Assembly: GCF_000411455.1 (NCBI RefSeq)
Contig: NZ_KE150457.1
Location: forward strand, 448,962-512,961
Length of the DNA stretch: 64,000 bases
Direction of reading: 5' to 3'
From: Microbacterium sp. oral taxon 186 str. F0373
Lineage (GTDB): Bacteria > Actinomycetota > Actinomycetes > Actinomycetales > Microbacteriaceae
Shown here piece after piece: positions 7,607-15,842 of the stretch (its first letter is position 1; each line of letters starts with the position of its first letter). A program made the translations under genes and the position numbers. The notes beneath the pieces are model-generated. The model saw nothing but the letters and a program-made list of their open reading frames with translations. It did not search any database and was not told the origin of the DNA.

Positions 7607-8424
7607 CGCTGGAACTCGGTCCCGACGACAAACGCATGAAGCTGCGCTACGCCGGAAGCTGTCGGCTGTGCGGCCGCGCGCACGGTGCGGGTGCCGAGGC
7701 CATCTACGAGCGGACTCGAAAGGCGATTCGGTGCGTGGAGTGCGACAAACCGGCAGTCGAGGCGCCCCCGGTCGAAGTCGTGGGCGGCGAAGCCGGTGCG
7801 TCCGCGCGCCGAGAGTACGAGCGACGCCGGGATGCCCGTGAGCAGCGGATCCGCGGTGAGCATCCGAAGCTCGGCGGGCTGATCCTCGCACTGTCTGACG
7901 ATCCGCAGAGCACGAAGGCGTGGGAGCGCGGAGGGGTCGGCGAGGAGCTCATGGCGAAACGGCTCGCCGACGTCCCCGACACTTTCCGCGTCATGCACGA
8001 CCGTCGCATCCGCGGCACGAGAGCGAACATCGACCACATCGCGATAGGGCCCTCGGGTGTCTGGGTGATCGACGCGAAGCGATACAAAGACAAGCGCCCG
8101 GAGCTGCGCGTTGGGGGCGGCCTCTTCCGACCGCGGGTGGAGTCGCTTCGAGTTGGCGGCCGTGACGGCACCAAACTCGTCGACGGCGTGAAGTCGCAAG
8201 TCGACCGCGTCCGCGAGGCACTAGCCGACGACACGATCCCGATCACAGGCGTGCTGTGCTTTCTCGAAGCCGACTGGCCGCTCCTCGGAGGATCTTTCAT
8301 CGTCGACGACGTCCACGTCGTCTGGCCGAGACTCCTCGTCAAGCGGATGACGGAAGCGCCGGGCGCGGCCTTCGACGTCAGCGAGGCTCACGCGTGCCTC
8401 GCGGACGCGTTTCCGGTCGCGTAG
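7603..8424 (+). CDS. Zinc-ribbon NERD-domain protein (putative nuclease)
   Basis: 273 residues. The N-terminus has two CxxC knuckles, C20-R-L-C23 and C44-V-E-C47, typical of a zinc ribbon. Residues about 108-230 form a NERD (nuclease-related) domain with GGVGEEL, then ANIDHIAIGPSGVWVIDAKR, where D144, D157 and K159 match the restriction-endonuclease-like D...(D/E)-x-K core. Such proteins are thought to act on DNA, but their roles are poorly known. The GTG start overlaps the toxin gene's TGA. This tight coupling to an AbiE pair suggests a joint function, possibly phage or plasmid defence. Confidence 0.78.
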   Translation: MTLELGPDDKRMKLRYAGSCRLCGRAHGAGAEAIYERTRKAIRCVECDKPAVEAPPVEVVGGEAGASARREYERRRDAREQRIRGEHPKLGGLILALSDDPQSTKAWERGGVGEELMAKRLADVPDTFRVMHDRRIRGTRANIDHIAIGPSGVWVIDAKRYKDKRPELRVGGGLFRPRVESLRVGGRDGTKLVDGVKSQVDRVREALADDTIPITGVLCFLEADWPLLGGSFIVDDVHVVWPRLLVKRMTEAPGAAFDVSEAHACLADAFPVA

Positions 8425-8608
8425 GGATCTGATCGTCGCTGGACTGCGCGAAGTCTCACGGCGGGGCCGTGCGGTCCACTATGGTCGGTAGCGTCCGCTC
8501 TGGGGGCGGGCGAGTACGTGACCAGTGGCTCCTCTATGCCGCGGAAGGTCCCGGGCTGCGTTCAACGGCGATCTGGTCGACCGGCAGGCGATCATTACTG
8601 GGGGAAAA

Positions 8609-8977
8609 GTGGACGAATCGGTGTGGCGCACCTGGAAGCCGTATGCGGTCATCGCAGCGCTGGCCATCGGCGGAATCTGGTGGTGGAACTCTCAGTCCTC
8701 TTTCGCCGCCCTGAAGGACGGGCCTTACAACTGCACCGCCGTCTTCGTGAACGCAGACGGGAAGTACGAGGTCCTGGTCGATGCTTCTGGAAACCGGATG
8801 TACGCCGATGCCACGGTCGACGACGGCAATCTCGTCGCCCTGTCCGCCGATTCAGCGTTGTCGTCGGCCGACCTCGCTCAACTCACTATCAAGCCCAAGG
8901 GGGACTCGCACTTCACGGCGACGGACGACCCGGCGATGCACTCGTACAACGCCATGGCTTGCGACTTCGCGGGCTGA
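8609..8977 (+). CDS. Small single-pass membrane protein, unknown function
   Basis: 122 residues from a GTG preceded by GGGGGAA; longer upstream starts would add a non-hydrophobic tail without a better ribosome site. One transmembrane helix (YAVIAALAIGGIWWWN, residues about 11-26) is followed by an extracytoplasmic domain containing two cysteines that could pair. The domain reads like a small beta-rich fold. I recognise no family. It lies 184 bp after the NERD gene and 3 bp before the next lipoprotein gene, inside the repeat-bounded islet. Confidence 0.6.
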   Translation: MDESVWRTWKPYAVIAALAIGGIWWWNSQSSFAALKDGPYNCTAVFVNADGKYEVLVDASGNRMYADATVDDGNLVALSADSALSSADLAQLTIKPKGDSHFTATDDPAMHSYNAMACDFAG

Positions 8978-8980
8978 TCA

Positions 8981-9652
8981 ATGCCGACAATCCGCACCCT
9001 CACGGTCGTCGTCGCCGCGATCGTGATTGCCAGCGCGTTCACGGCGTGTAGCCGTGTGGGTTACGCCAACCACGTGCAAGAGTCGACGATCTCGTGCGAC
9101 GACGTGTCGACGTCCGTCATCCAACGCGCACGCGCTGACGATACGTCCTCGGCCATCGACGAGGAAATCCAATACCTCGCCGACAACTGCCCCGACGCCT
9201 ACGACGTGACAATCGACTACATCTCATCACGTAGCGCGGACCCTCAGTTCGCGTTCGATACCTGCGACGAATGGGCGGAGTATATTCGCTCCGAAGCTGT
9301 GCAGCTCCTACGTCAGGACGGCCTTTGCTCCGACTCCGCTCCCGCGGACTCGGGTTCGTCCGCCAGCGGAGCTGGCGGACTCTCCTGGGACACCGCTGGA
9401 GACTATGCCGGCACCAGCCAGCGGGTATGCGGGCCGCTGATGACCACACGTGCCGACAACGACGATATTTTCCTCAACATCGGACGCGACTACCCCGACC
9501 CCGCTCGGTTCACCATCGTCCTCTGGGATGTGGGCGGCGTCGAGTCATTGCCAGCCGGCACGACACTCTGCGCGACCGGACCGATCTCCTTGTACAACGG
9601 CGTGGCGCAGATCGAGCTTTACGATGTCGGCCTCGTTGAAGTATGGGAGTGA
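8981..9652 (+). CDS. Lipoprotein of unknown function
   Basis: 223 residues with a lipoprotein signal peptide: hydrophobic core VVVAAIVIASAF and lipobox F-T-A-C23. The mature part is acidic and carries several further cysteines spread through it. A Ser/Gly-rich linker (SGSSASGAGG) separates an N-terminal helical half from a C-terminal half. I do not recognise either domain. Start and spacing (3 bp after the preceding small membrane protein) suggest co-transcription, and the gene is the last one before the second 193-bp repeat. Confidence 0.65.
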   Translation: MPTIRTLTVVVAAIVIASAFTACSRVGYANHVQESTISCDDVSTSVIQRARADDTSSAIDEEIQYLADNCPDAYDVTIDYISSRSADPQFAFDTCDEWAEYIRSEAVQLLRQDGLCSDSAPADSGSSASGAGGLSWDTAGDYAGTSQRVCGPLMTTRADNDDIFLNIGRDYPDPARFTIVLWDVGGVESLPAGTTLCATGPISLYNGVAQIELYDVGLVEVWE

Positions 9653-10001
9653 CCTCGACGTATCCGCTAGGCGAAAGGCGACACAACGTATCGTCGAATC
9701 TCCCTCACGCCGTGGACACCATGTGGACACAACCCGCGCAGATTCAGACCGGCCCCGCTGATCAGAACCGAACGACACGAGACTCGATCGCAGTCCGCAC
9801 TTCGTTGATTTTCCGCGGCAGGACGCCCCAACCCGCGTAATTCCGCGCCTCCCCGGGAAGACAAAAATCAGCGCAACCGAAGTTTCGACTCCCGCCGTCG
9901 CGTCGACGTCGGACTTCCCCGTTCTCCCCGCGCATTCGCAGGCGCAGGGCCTACCCTCGCTTCATCCGGCACACCGCATCCGTCGGCGCGAGGAGGACCC
10001 C
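9653..10001. other. 349-bp gene-free stretch containing repeat copy B
   Basis: Holds 59 bp of unremarkable sequence after the lipoprotein gene, the second 193-bp repeat, and about 97 bp leading into the next gene, which ends in a strong GAGGAGG ribosome binding site. No separate gene was seen. Confidence 0.55.
9712..9904. repeat. 193-bp direct repeat, copy B
   Basis: Gap-free partner of 5877-6069. The GTGGACACCATGTGGACAC edge and the CTGATCAGAACCGAACGA core are retained, while differences are concentrated in the last 60 bp. The roughly 15% divergence means this is an old duplication, or an independent arrival of a related element, rather than a recent insertion footprint. Confidence 0.85.
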
Positions 10002-10418
10002 ATGCGCAGAACCCCGATCCTGACCGTGATCGCCCTGGCGGCGCTCGCGCTCACCTCGTGCAGCTCCGGCAGCACCGATCCGGCACCCGAACTGTCGGGC
10101 GTCTCCCCATCCACCCGCCCGCCGCTGCAGACGACGACGCCCGGCCCCATCGGCCCGAGCGGACCGGCGATCGCCGTACCTCAGAGCCGCTGGGACGCGC
10201 TCGTCGCCGACCTCACGAAGCGGGGCGTGACCGGCACCCCGCAGCTCGTATCCTCCGAGGCGGTGACGTTCAACGACGGCTCGCTCGGGTGCCCGTCGCC
10301 CGGCCAGAGCTACACGCAGGCGCAGATCGACGGCATGCGCGTCGTCGTCTCGGTCGACAGCAAGACCTACGACTACCGGTTCGGCCAGGGCGCCGAACCG
10401 AAGCTCTGCGGCGCCTGA
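10002..10418 (+). CDS. Small lipoprotein, actinobacterial conserved type
   Basis: 138 residues with a signal peptide and lipobox A-L-T-S-C20, then a Thr/Pro-rich linker (residues about 25-55) and a compact domain ending in a Cys. The stretch SLGCPSPGQSYTQAQIDGMR followed by a Val-Val-Val strand and Tyr-Asp-Tyr-Arg-Phe-Gly is a pattern I associate with small secreted actinobacterial proteins of unknown function. GAGGAGG lies 6 nt before the ATG. It is a single-gene unit ended by a strong palindromic terminator and lies just outside the repeat-bounded islet. Confidence 0.72.
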   Translation: MRRTPILTVIALAALALTSCSSGSTDPAPELSGVSPSTRPPLQTTTPGPIGPSGPAIAVPQSRWDALVADLTKRGVTGTPQLVSSEAVTFNDGSLGCPSPGQSYTQAQIDGMRVVVSVDSKTYDYRFGQGAEPKLCGA

Positions 10419-10449
10419 CCCGCGCCGCCCGCGCGACAGCGCAAACACA

Positions 10450-10489
10450 GGAGGAGGGGGTGGATGCCGCGGCATCCACCCCCTCCTCC
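10450..10489. terminator. 40-bp perfect palindrome between convergent genes
   Basis: A perfect 40-bp palindrome centred on GGATGCCGCGGCATCC, with arms extended by GGAGGAGGGGGT. It lies between the convergent lipoprotein and subtilase genes and would fold into a very stable hairpin on either strand. A T-run is absent, as is common in high-GC actinobacteria. Confidence 0.7.
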
Positions 10490-10501
10490 GTCTCGCCGGG
10501 G

Positions 10502-13500
10502 CTACTTCTTCAGCGGCAGCAGCAGCGCCTCATCGGCGCCGGACGCGTTGTCCATCACGACCACCATCGAGCCGAGCGGCTTCTGCGCCTCGATCTGCTT
10601 CGCGTTGAAGCCGACCTCGACGCTCGCCGAACCGCGCTGCGGCACCGTGACGAACTGACCGTTGGTGATCGCCGGCGCGGTCGGGTCATACGTCGCCCAC
10701 CCGTCCACCGCATCCGACGCGTCGTTGGACGCGAAGGTCTGGGCCGTGTACGCGAACGCCCCGGTGATGCCCAGATCGCTCGCCCGCACCGGCATCAGCA
10801 GGGTGCTGCTGTCGGTCGGCGCCTGCGTGAGGAAGCCCGCGGCGGCCGTCTCCTTCGTCTTGGCGTTGACGATGAATACCTCGGACAGGCCGTTGGTGTC
10901 GCCGTTGCGGACCCCGCCCGAGTCGGCCGACAGGACGATCCAGTCGGCGGTGCCGTCACGGTCGCTGTCGATCACGATGTCGTACTCGTTCGCGGCCGCG
11001 TTCGACCAGCGGTGGTGCATGTTCATCGCGAACACCATCAGCGTGTCGTCGCCGTCGGGGAAGGACTGCACCCCGACCGCACGGATGTCGTACCCGGTGT
11101 CGGCCAAGGTCCTGCTGGCGTCCTGCGGGTCGGACAGGCCCCACGTGTAGACGTCGGCACCGGCCGGCAGGGCGCCGGCGAGGTTGCGCAGCGTCAGCTT
11201 CTTGGTGCCGTCGGCGACCTTCTGCTTGCCGCTGAACCACGGGCCGTTCATCGTCGCGCGCACCGTGCTGTCGGCGCGCGGCACCAGGAGGTAAGGCACG
11301 CGCAATGCCGAATCGGGCGAGGTGAGCACGATGTCGCCGGAGATCTCGGAGAACGCGAACTGGTCGTCGGCGCCCACCGAGCTCGGCACGTCCTTCGCCG
11401 CGGCGGCGACGATGAGCAGCACCTTCGCCGACCCACCCGCCGGCACGGTGATGGAACGGTTCGAGAGCAGGATGCGTGCCTTCTTCGACTGCGCCGACGG
11501 GGTCGTCGACACGTCGTAGCGCACGGCGGTCGGCCCGTCGTTGCGCACCGTCACGGTCTTCACTCCGCCGAAGCCGAGCGCCGACTCCTGGAAGCCGAAG
11601 CTGAGCGCCGACTCGCGCGCCCAGCCGCTCTCGGTGCGGAACGCGTCGCCCGTCGCGGTCACCGTCGTCGCCACCGCCTGCGCAGCGTCGACGAGACCCA
11701 CGCCGCCGAGCGTCAGGCTCTGACCGGCGACCTTGTCGGGGTCGGCGGTGGACACCACGGATGCCGCGATCTGCGGAGCCGTCCACGATGGGTGCGCCTC
11801 GGCGGACAGCGCCGCCACACCCGCCACGTGCGGGGCGGCCATCGAGGTGCCCGATAGGATCGCCGCGCCGTTGCCCGAGCCCACCGCGGCCGACGAGATC
11901 GACACGCCGGGGGCGGCGACGTCCGGGCTGATGGCACTGTCACCGGACCGCGGACCCGACGAGCTGAACGACGCGTAGCCGCGGAAGCCGGGGTTGGCGA
12001 TCTGGGTGGCGACGAGGCTCGCCGTGGCGCCGGCGACGAACGCGGGGCCGCTCGAGGAGCGCACGCCGAGGAACGGGATCGTCAGGTTGAACGGCTCACC
12101 GGTGTCGGCGTTGGCCGTCACGACGCCTTCGAACGGGGGCAGGTCATCGGTGTTGTTCACCATGACCACCGCCGCCGCTCCCGCCTGCTGGCCGTAGATG
12201 GCCTTGGCGACACGGGCGCACGACCCGCGGTCGACGACCGCGATCTGGTTGCCGCCCGGCACGACACCCGCGGCGGTGAACGCCGCCGGCGAGCATCCGA
12301 GCGCGTTGTCGCCGGTGAGGCGCACGACCGTCAGATCGCCGATGCCGTCGAGGGAGGCGCCGTTCGCGTTGATCGCCTCGACGGGGGTGCCGCCGACCGT
12401 GATCGTCGCGCCCGGGAACCCCTCGGCGCTGTCGACGGCCGACACGGAGATCACACCGTCGCCGGTTCCCGGCGAGCCGGTGAGGTACGGGTTGTGGCCC
12501 GCGTTGCCGGACGAGGCGACCACGACGACGCCGGCACCGACCGCGTTGGCGGCGGCCACGGCATCCGGGTCGTCGGCGCGTCCGAACGACGAGCCGAGCG
12601 ACATGTTCACGACGTCCATGCCGTGATCGACGGCCCAGTCCAGGGCGGGCACGACCACATCGGTCGATCCTTCGCACCCGAAGACCCGCACGGCGTACAG
12701 GTCGACCTGCGGGGCGACGCCCGGGCCGACACGGAACTGGTTCGACGGCGTCGTCGAGTCGTACGGACCGCGGTAGGTGGTGCCGTCGGCGAGCACACCC
12801 GAACCGCCCGCGGTGCCGGCGACGTGCGAGCCGTGGCCGTTGCAGTCGAGCGGGTTGTCGTCGGGGTGCGGCACCGGCTGGTAGGAGGCGCTGTTCGGGT
12901 CGGCGTTGTAGTCGTCGCCGACGAGATCGATGCCGCCCTTGACGCGCGGAGCGTCGGGGCCGTACATCGTCGGGTCGGCGGGCTGGGCGGAATTCGCCTT
13001 CGCGGCATCGAACGCCGCCACGGTGCCCGGTCCGCCGAAGGTGGCGTGGGTGTAGTCGATGCCGGTGTCGATGATGGCGACCTTGACCTTCTGGCCCGTG
13101 TAGCCCGTGCTCTCCCACACCTGCGGAACGCCGAGGAAGGGCACCGAGACCGCGTTGTCGACGGTGTACTTGCGCACGGGGTGGATGGCGACGACGTTCG
13201 GCAGCGCGGCGATCGTGTCGAGCTCGTCAGCCGGCACCTTCGCCTGCACACCGTTGTAGGCCGACTGCATCTCGGCCTGCACCGAGCCGCCCTTGTCCTC
13301 GATCGCCGAGGTCACCGGCTCCTGCGCATCCTTGAGACGGCTCTTCACGTCTCCCCGCTCGCCCTCACTGAGTTCGCGGCCCTGCTCGGCTTCGACGACG
13401 GCGACCGGGTCGCCCGTCATCTCGACCACGACGCTCACGAGTCCGTCGGCGTCGATGGCTGCCGAGGTGAACGACGTCGAGATCTTTCCGGCGGATGCCG

Positions 13501-13624
13501 CGGCGAGGAACCGTGACGACGGGTCTGCATCGTCGGGGGTCGCGGCGAACGCGGCCGTGGAGGGAAGCAGCAGTGCTATCGCACCTGCCGTGGCGAGGAT
13601 GCGTCGTTGCCGTGGTGGTTGCAA
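10502..13624 (-). CDS. Secreted subtilisin-like serine protease (S8)
   Basis: 1040 residues. A Sec signal peptide (residues 1-28, ending AFA-A) is followed by an I9-type propeptide region (about 60-150). The peptidase S8 domain has a complete triad: D186 (IIDTGID), H264 (NGHGSHVAGT) and S594 (SGTSMAAPHV), with oxyanion N374. A protease-associated (PA) insert spans about 425-540, and the long C-terminal part (about 650-1040) is beta-rich and Fn3-like. It is probably an extracellular processing or nutrient protease. The start is TTG at 13624, the only in-frame start giving an intact signal peptide; an upstream hairpin covers its ribosome site. Confidence 0.93.
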   Translation of the reverse strand: MQPPRQRRILATAGAIALLLPSTAAFAATPDDADPSSRFLAAASAGKISTSFTSAAIDADGLVSVVVEMTGDPVAVVEAEQGRELSEGERGDVKSRLKDAQEPVTSAIEDKGGSVQAEMQSAYNGVQAKVPADELDTIAALPNVVAIHPVRKYTVDNAVSVPFLGVPQVWESTGYTGQKVKVAIIDTGIDYTHATFGGPGTVAAFDAAKANSAQPADPTMYGPDAPRVKGGIDLVGDDYNADPNSASYQPVPHPDDNPLDCNGHGSHVAGTAGGSGVLADGTTYRGPYDSTTPSNQFRVGPGVAPQVDLYAVRVFGCEGSTDVVVPALDWAVDHGMDVVNMSLGSSFGRADDPDAVAAANAVGAGVVVVASSGNAGHNPYLTGSPGTGDGVISVSAVDSAEGFPGATITVGGTPVEAINANGASLDGIGDLTVVRLTGDNALGCSPAAFTAAGVVPGGNQIAVVDRGSCARVAKAIYGQQAGAAAVVMVNNTDDLPPFEGVVTANADTGEPFNLTIPFLGVRSSSGPAFVAGATASLVATQIANPGFRGYASFSSSGPRSGDSAISPDVAAPGVSISSAAVGSGNGAAILSGTSMAAPHVAGVAALSAEAHPSWTAPQIAASVVSTADPDKVAGQSLTLGGVGLVDAAQAVATTVTATGDAFRTESGWARESALSFGFQESALGFGGVKTVTVRNDGPTAVRYDVSTTPSAQSKKARILLSNRSITVPAGGSAKVLLIVAAAAKDVPSSVGADDQFAFSEISGDIVLTSPDSALRVPYLLVPRADSTVRATMNGPWFSGKQKVADGTKKLTLRNLAGALPAGADVYTWGLSDPQDASRTLADTGYDIRAVGVQSFPDGDDTLMVFAMNMHHRWSNAAANEYDIVIDSDRDGTADWIVLSADSGGVRNGDTNGLSEVFIVNAKTKETAAAGFLTQAPTDSSTLLMPVRASDLGITGAFAYTAQTFASNDASDAVDGWATYDPTAPAITNGQFVTVPQRGSASVEVGFNAKQIEAQKPLGSMVVVMDNASGADEALLLPLKK

Positions 13625-13631
13625 GGGAAGA

Positions 13632-13717
13632 CCGCCTTTCGTGCAGGGGGTATGCCACGTCGGGGTAGGACGTGGCTGTATGGAGGCTATGCATCCCCTG
13701 CACGAGGCGAAAGGCGG
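13632..13717 (-). promoter_or_regulatory. Nested hairpin in the subtilase 5' leader
   Basis: Outer arms CCGCCTTTCGTGCAGGGG (13632-13649) and 13695-13717 pair over 18 bp with a 5-nt bulge; inside is a perfect GCCACGTC/GACGTGGC hairpin with a 7-nt loop. On the minus-strand transcript the promoter-proximal arm would cover GAAAGGCGG, the only Shine-Dalgarno-like sequence for the TTG start. This is either a translational switch or a terminator/attenuator between the ABC permease gene and the protease gene. Confidence 0.5.
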
Positions 13718-13751
13718 ATGAGAGGATCCTCATCCGAGTTCATCCGAAGGT

Positions 13752-14837
13752 CTATGCGATGCGTGTTCCCGGGGGCAGCGAACGCGCCGGCGTGCGGGTG
13801 CGGGCCCACGCACCCCACAGCAGCAGGCCCGCCAGCAGCACCTGGACGGCGAGGCCCACGAACCAGCTCGGGACGGTCTCGTCGATGATCTCGCGCGGGG
13901 TGGGCTGCGTCGAGTCGAGGTGCACTCCCGGCGCGCAGTCGTCCCAGCGCTGCTCGAGCGACGGGGGCCGCTGCGCCGAACGAACCGACAGCTTCAGCGA
14001 GCCGAAGAGGTCGTCGGGGTAGCCGTACTCGCTGAACCGGGTGGGCGTGGCGTCGCCGAGGATCACGAAGGGGTTGGCCGACAGCAGCCACCACACGTAG
14101 TCGAAGCGCGGCACCCGGTAGGTGCCGGTCTGCCACTCGCCGCAGACGAACTTCTCCGGCGCATCGCCGCAGAAGCGGGCACCGTCCTGGCACAGCGGCG
14201 CCCCATCGGGACCGGATTCGTAGGAGCGGGTGATCGAGGTGCCTTCGCTGGAGACCGCGGCGCCGATCAGCCCGAAACCCAGCGGCGTTCCGACGGTGAG
14301 TGCCGCGACGACGAGGTAGGTCGTGGCGACCGAGAACAGCGGACGCGCGAGCAGGCCCGACAGCGCCACGCCGATCGCGGCGACGACACCGGTCTCGACC
14401 ACGAGCACGACGAGCGAGATGACCACGGTGAGCGGATCGACGCCGCCCGCGAAGGTGGCGATCACCAGGAACGGCGCCGCCACGGCGGCGAAGGCCAGTC
14501 CGGTGATCCAGCCAGCGACGAACTTGCCGAGGAGGATCTCCCCCGTCGTCACGAGCGTCACCTGCACGGGTGCGAGTGTCGCGGCATCCCGGTCGCCGTT
14601 GATGCTGTTGCCGCTGAGGGTGGGTGAGACCAGCAGCACGAGCAGCAGCGTGACGCAGACGACGACGGAGTAGATGCCGGGGCCGCTCTGCCCCCAGCCG
14701 CCATAGGCCAGGTAGGCCAGAGCGGTCACGCCGACGAGCAGCAGCGCGAAGACGCCGAGCAGCACGTACCACGACACGGTGCGCACCCGCTGGAGCAGCT
14801 CGAGGCGGGCGATCGTCCACAGACGCGCGGCGTTCAT
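13752..14837 (-). CDS. ABC transporter permease subunit
   Basis: 361 residues with a first transmembrane helix after WTIARLELLQRVRTVSWYVL, a cluster of four to five helices in residues 55-200 and a last one near 330-345. Between them lies a long extracytoplasmic loop (about 200-320) with four cysteines. This is the ABC-2-like permease layout of exporters. Its start overlaps the stop of the ATPase gene upstream as ATGA, so the two form one transporter. The substrate is unknown. Confidence 0.85.
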   Translation of the reverse strand: MNAARLWTIARLELLQRVRTVSWYVLLGVFALLLVGVTALAYLAYGGWGQSGPGIYSVVVCVTLLLVLLVSPTLSGNSINGDRDAATLAPVQVTLVTTGEILLGKFVAGWITGLAFAAVAAPFLVIATFAGGVDPLTVVISLVVLVVETGVVAAIGVALSGLLARPLFSVATTYLVVAALTVGTPLGFGLIGAAVSSEGTSITRSYESGPDGAPLCQDGARFCGDAPEKFVCGEWQTGTYRVPRFDYVWWLLSANPFVILGDATPTRFSEYGYPDDLFGSLKLSVRSAQRPPSLEQRWDDCAPGVHLDSTQPTPREIIDETVPSWFVGLAVQVLLAGLLLWGAWARTRTPARSLPPGTRIA

Positions 14838-15766
14838 GAGCGTTCTCCCCCGAGGTCGAGGAACGTGTGTTCCAGAAGTCCCGTCGCCGCCGCGAACTCC
14901 GCGACCGGCAGGCCGGCCCCGACGAGGGCGGCGAGAGCGGATGCCGCGTCGTCATCGCTCGCGAACGAGACCAGCAGGTCGCGCCGATCGATCGGGACGA
15001 GGGCGGCGTCCAGGCCCAGTGTCTGGGCGACCGGCAGCGCCGCCGCCGTCGCATCACGGTCGGCGAGGCGGATGCGCCACGTCCGCAGGCGTGTCGCCGC
15101 CGCCGCGACCCGCTCACTGCTCACCGTGGTGCCGTCGACGAGGAACACCGCCTCGTCGACGACTTCCTCGAGCTCGGAGAGGATGTGACTGGAGATGAGG
15201 ATCGTGCGCCCCTGTGCGGCGAGGCGGCGCAGCAGCACGCGCAGGTCGATGCGCGCCTGCGGATCCAGGCCCGAGGCCGGCTCATCCAGCAGCAGTACGC
15301 GGGGATCGTGCACGAGGGCGCGCGCGAGACCGAGGCGCTGCTTCTGTCCCCGCGACAGCACGCGTGCCGGCGCATCGGACAGCGTCCCGAGCCCCACCTC
15401 GTCGAGCAGCCGTGCGGCGCCCGCCCGGGCGGCCTCGGCATCCAAGCCGTAGAGGCGGCCGGTCATGACGAGCGTCTCGCGGGCGGTGAGGGTCGGCCAT
15501 GCGCCGAGGGCGTCGGGCATCCAGCCGAGCAGCGCGCGGGCGGCGGCGGGCTCGGCGAGGGGGTCGACGCCGCCGATGCGGATGGTGCCCGCGTCGGGGG
15601 CGAGGAGCGAGGCCAGCATGAGCATGAGCGTGGTCTTGCCCGAGCCGTTCGGTCCGACGAGGCCGGTGACGGCGCCCGCCCGCGCCTCCAACGAGACATC
15701 GCGCACGGCATGCACGTGTCCGAACGAGCGGCGCACTCCGGTGACGACGATGCCGGGGAGGGTCAT
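14834..15766 (-). CDS. ABC transporter ATP-binding protein
   Basis: 310 residues. Walker A is GPNGSGKTT, the signature is LSRGQKQRLGLARAL (Arg in place of the usual Gly after Ser), and Walker B is VLLLDEPASGLD, followed by the H-loop ISSHILSELEEV. The C-terminal 90 residues form the accessory domain common in ABC-2 exporters. It energises the neighbouring permease; with no substrate-binding protein in the pair, export is more likely than import. Confidence 0.92.
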   Translation of the reverse strand: MTLPGIVVTGVRRSFGHVHAVRDVSLEARAGAVTGLVGPNGSGKTTLMLMLASLLAPDAGTIRIGGVDPLAEPAAARALLGWMPDALGAWPTLTARETLVMTGRLYGLDAEAARAGAARLLDEVGLGTLSDAPARVLSRGQKQRLGLARALVHDPRVLLLDEPASGLDPQARIDLRVLLRRLAAQGRTILISSHILSELEEVVDEAVFLVDGTTVSSERVAAAATRLRTWRIRLADRDATAAALPVAQTLGLDAALVPIDRRDLLVSFASDDDAASALAALVGAGLPVAEFAAATGLLEHTFLDLGGERS

Positions 15767-15842
15767 GCCCTCACCCTATGCGAGAGCTGTGCCGGGGCTG
15801 CGAAGCGCACGGTGAACACTCAGCGGCCGTGGTGAGGGCTGG

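Noticed and set aside
10058..11857. Long open frame (about 600 codons) antisense to the subtilase
   Set aside because: Arg/His/Gly-rich composition, no motifs, and it mirrors the high-GC codon use of a clear protease gene.
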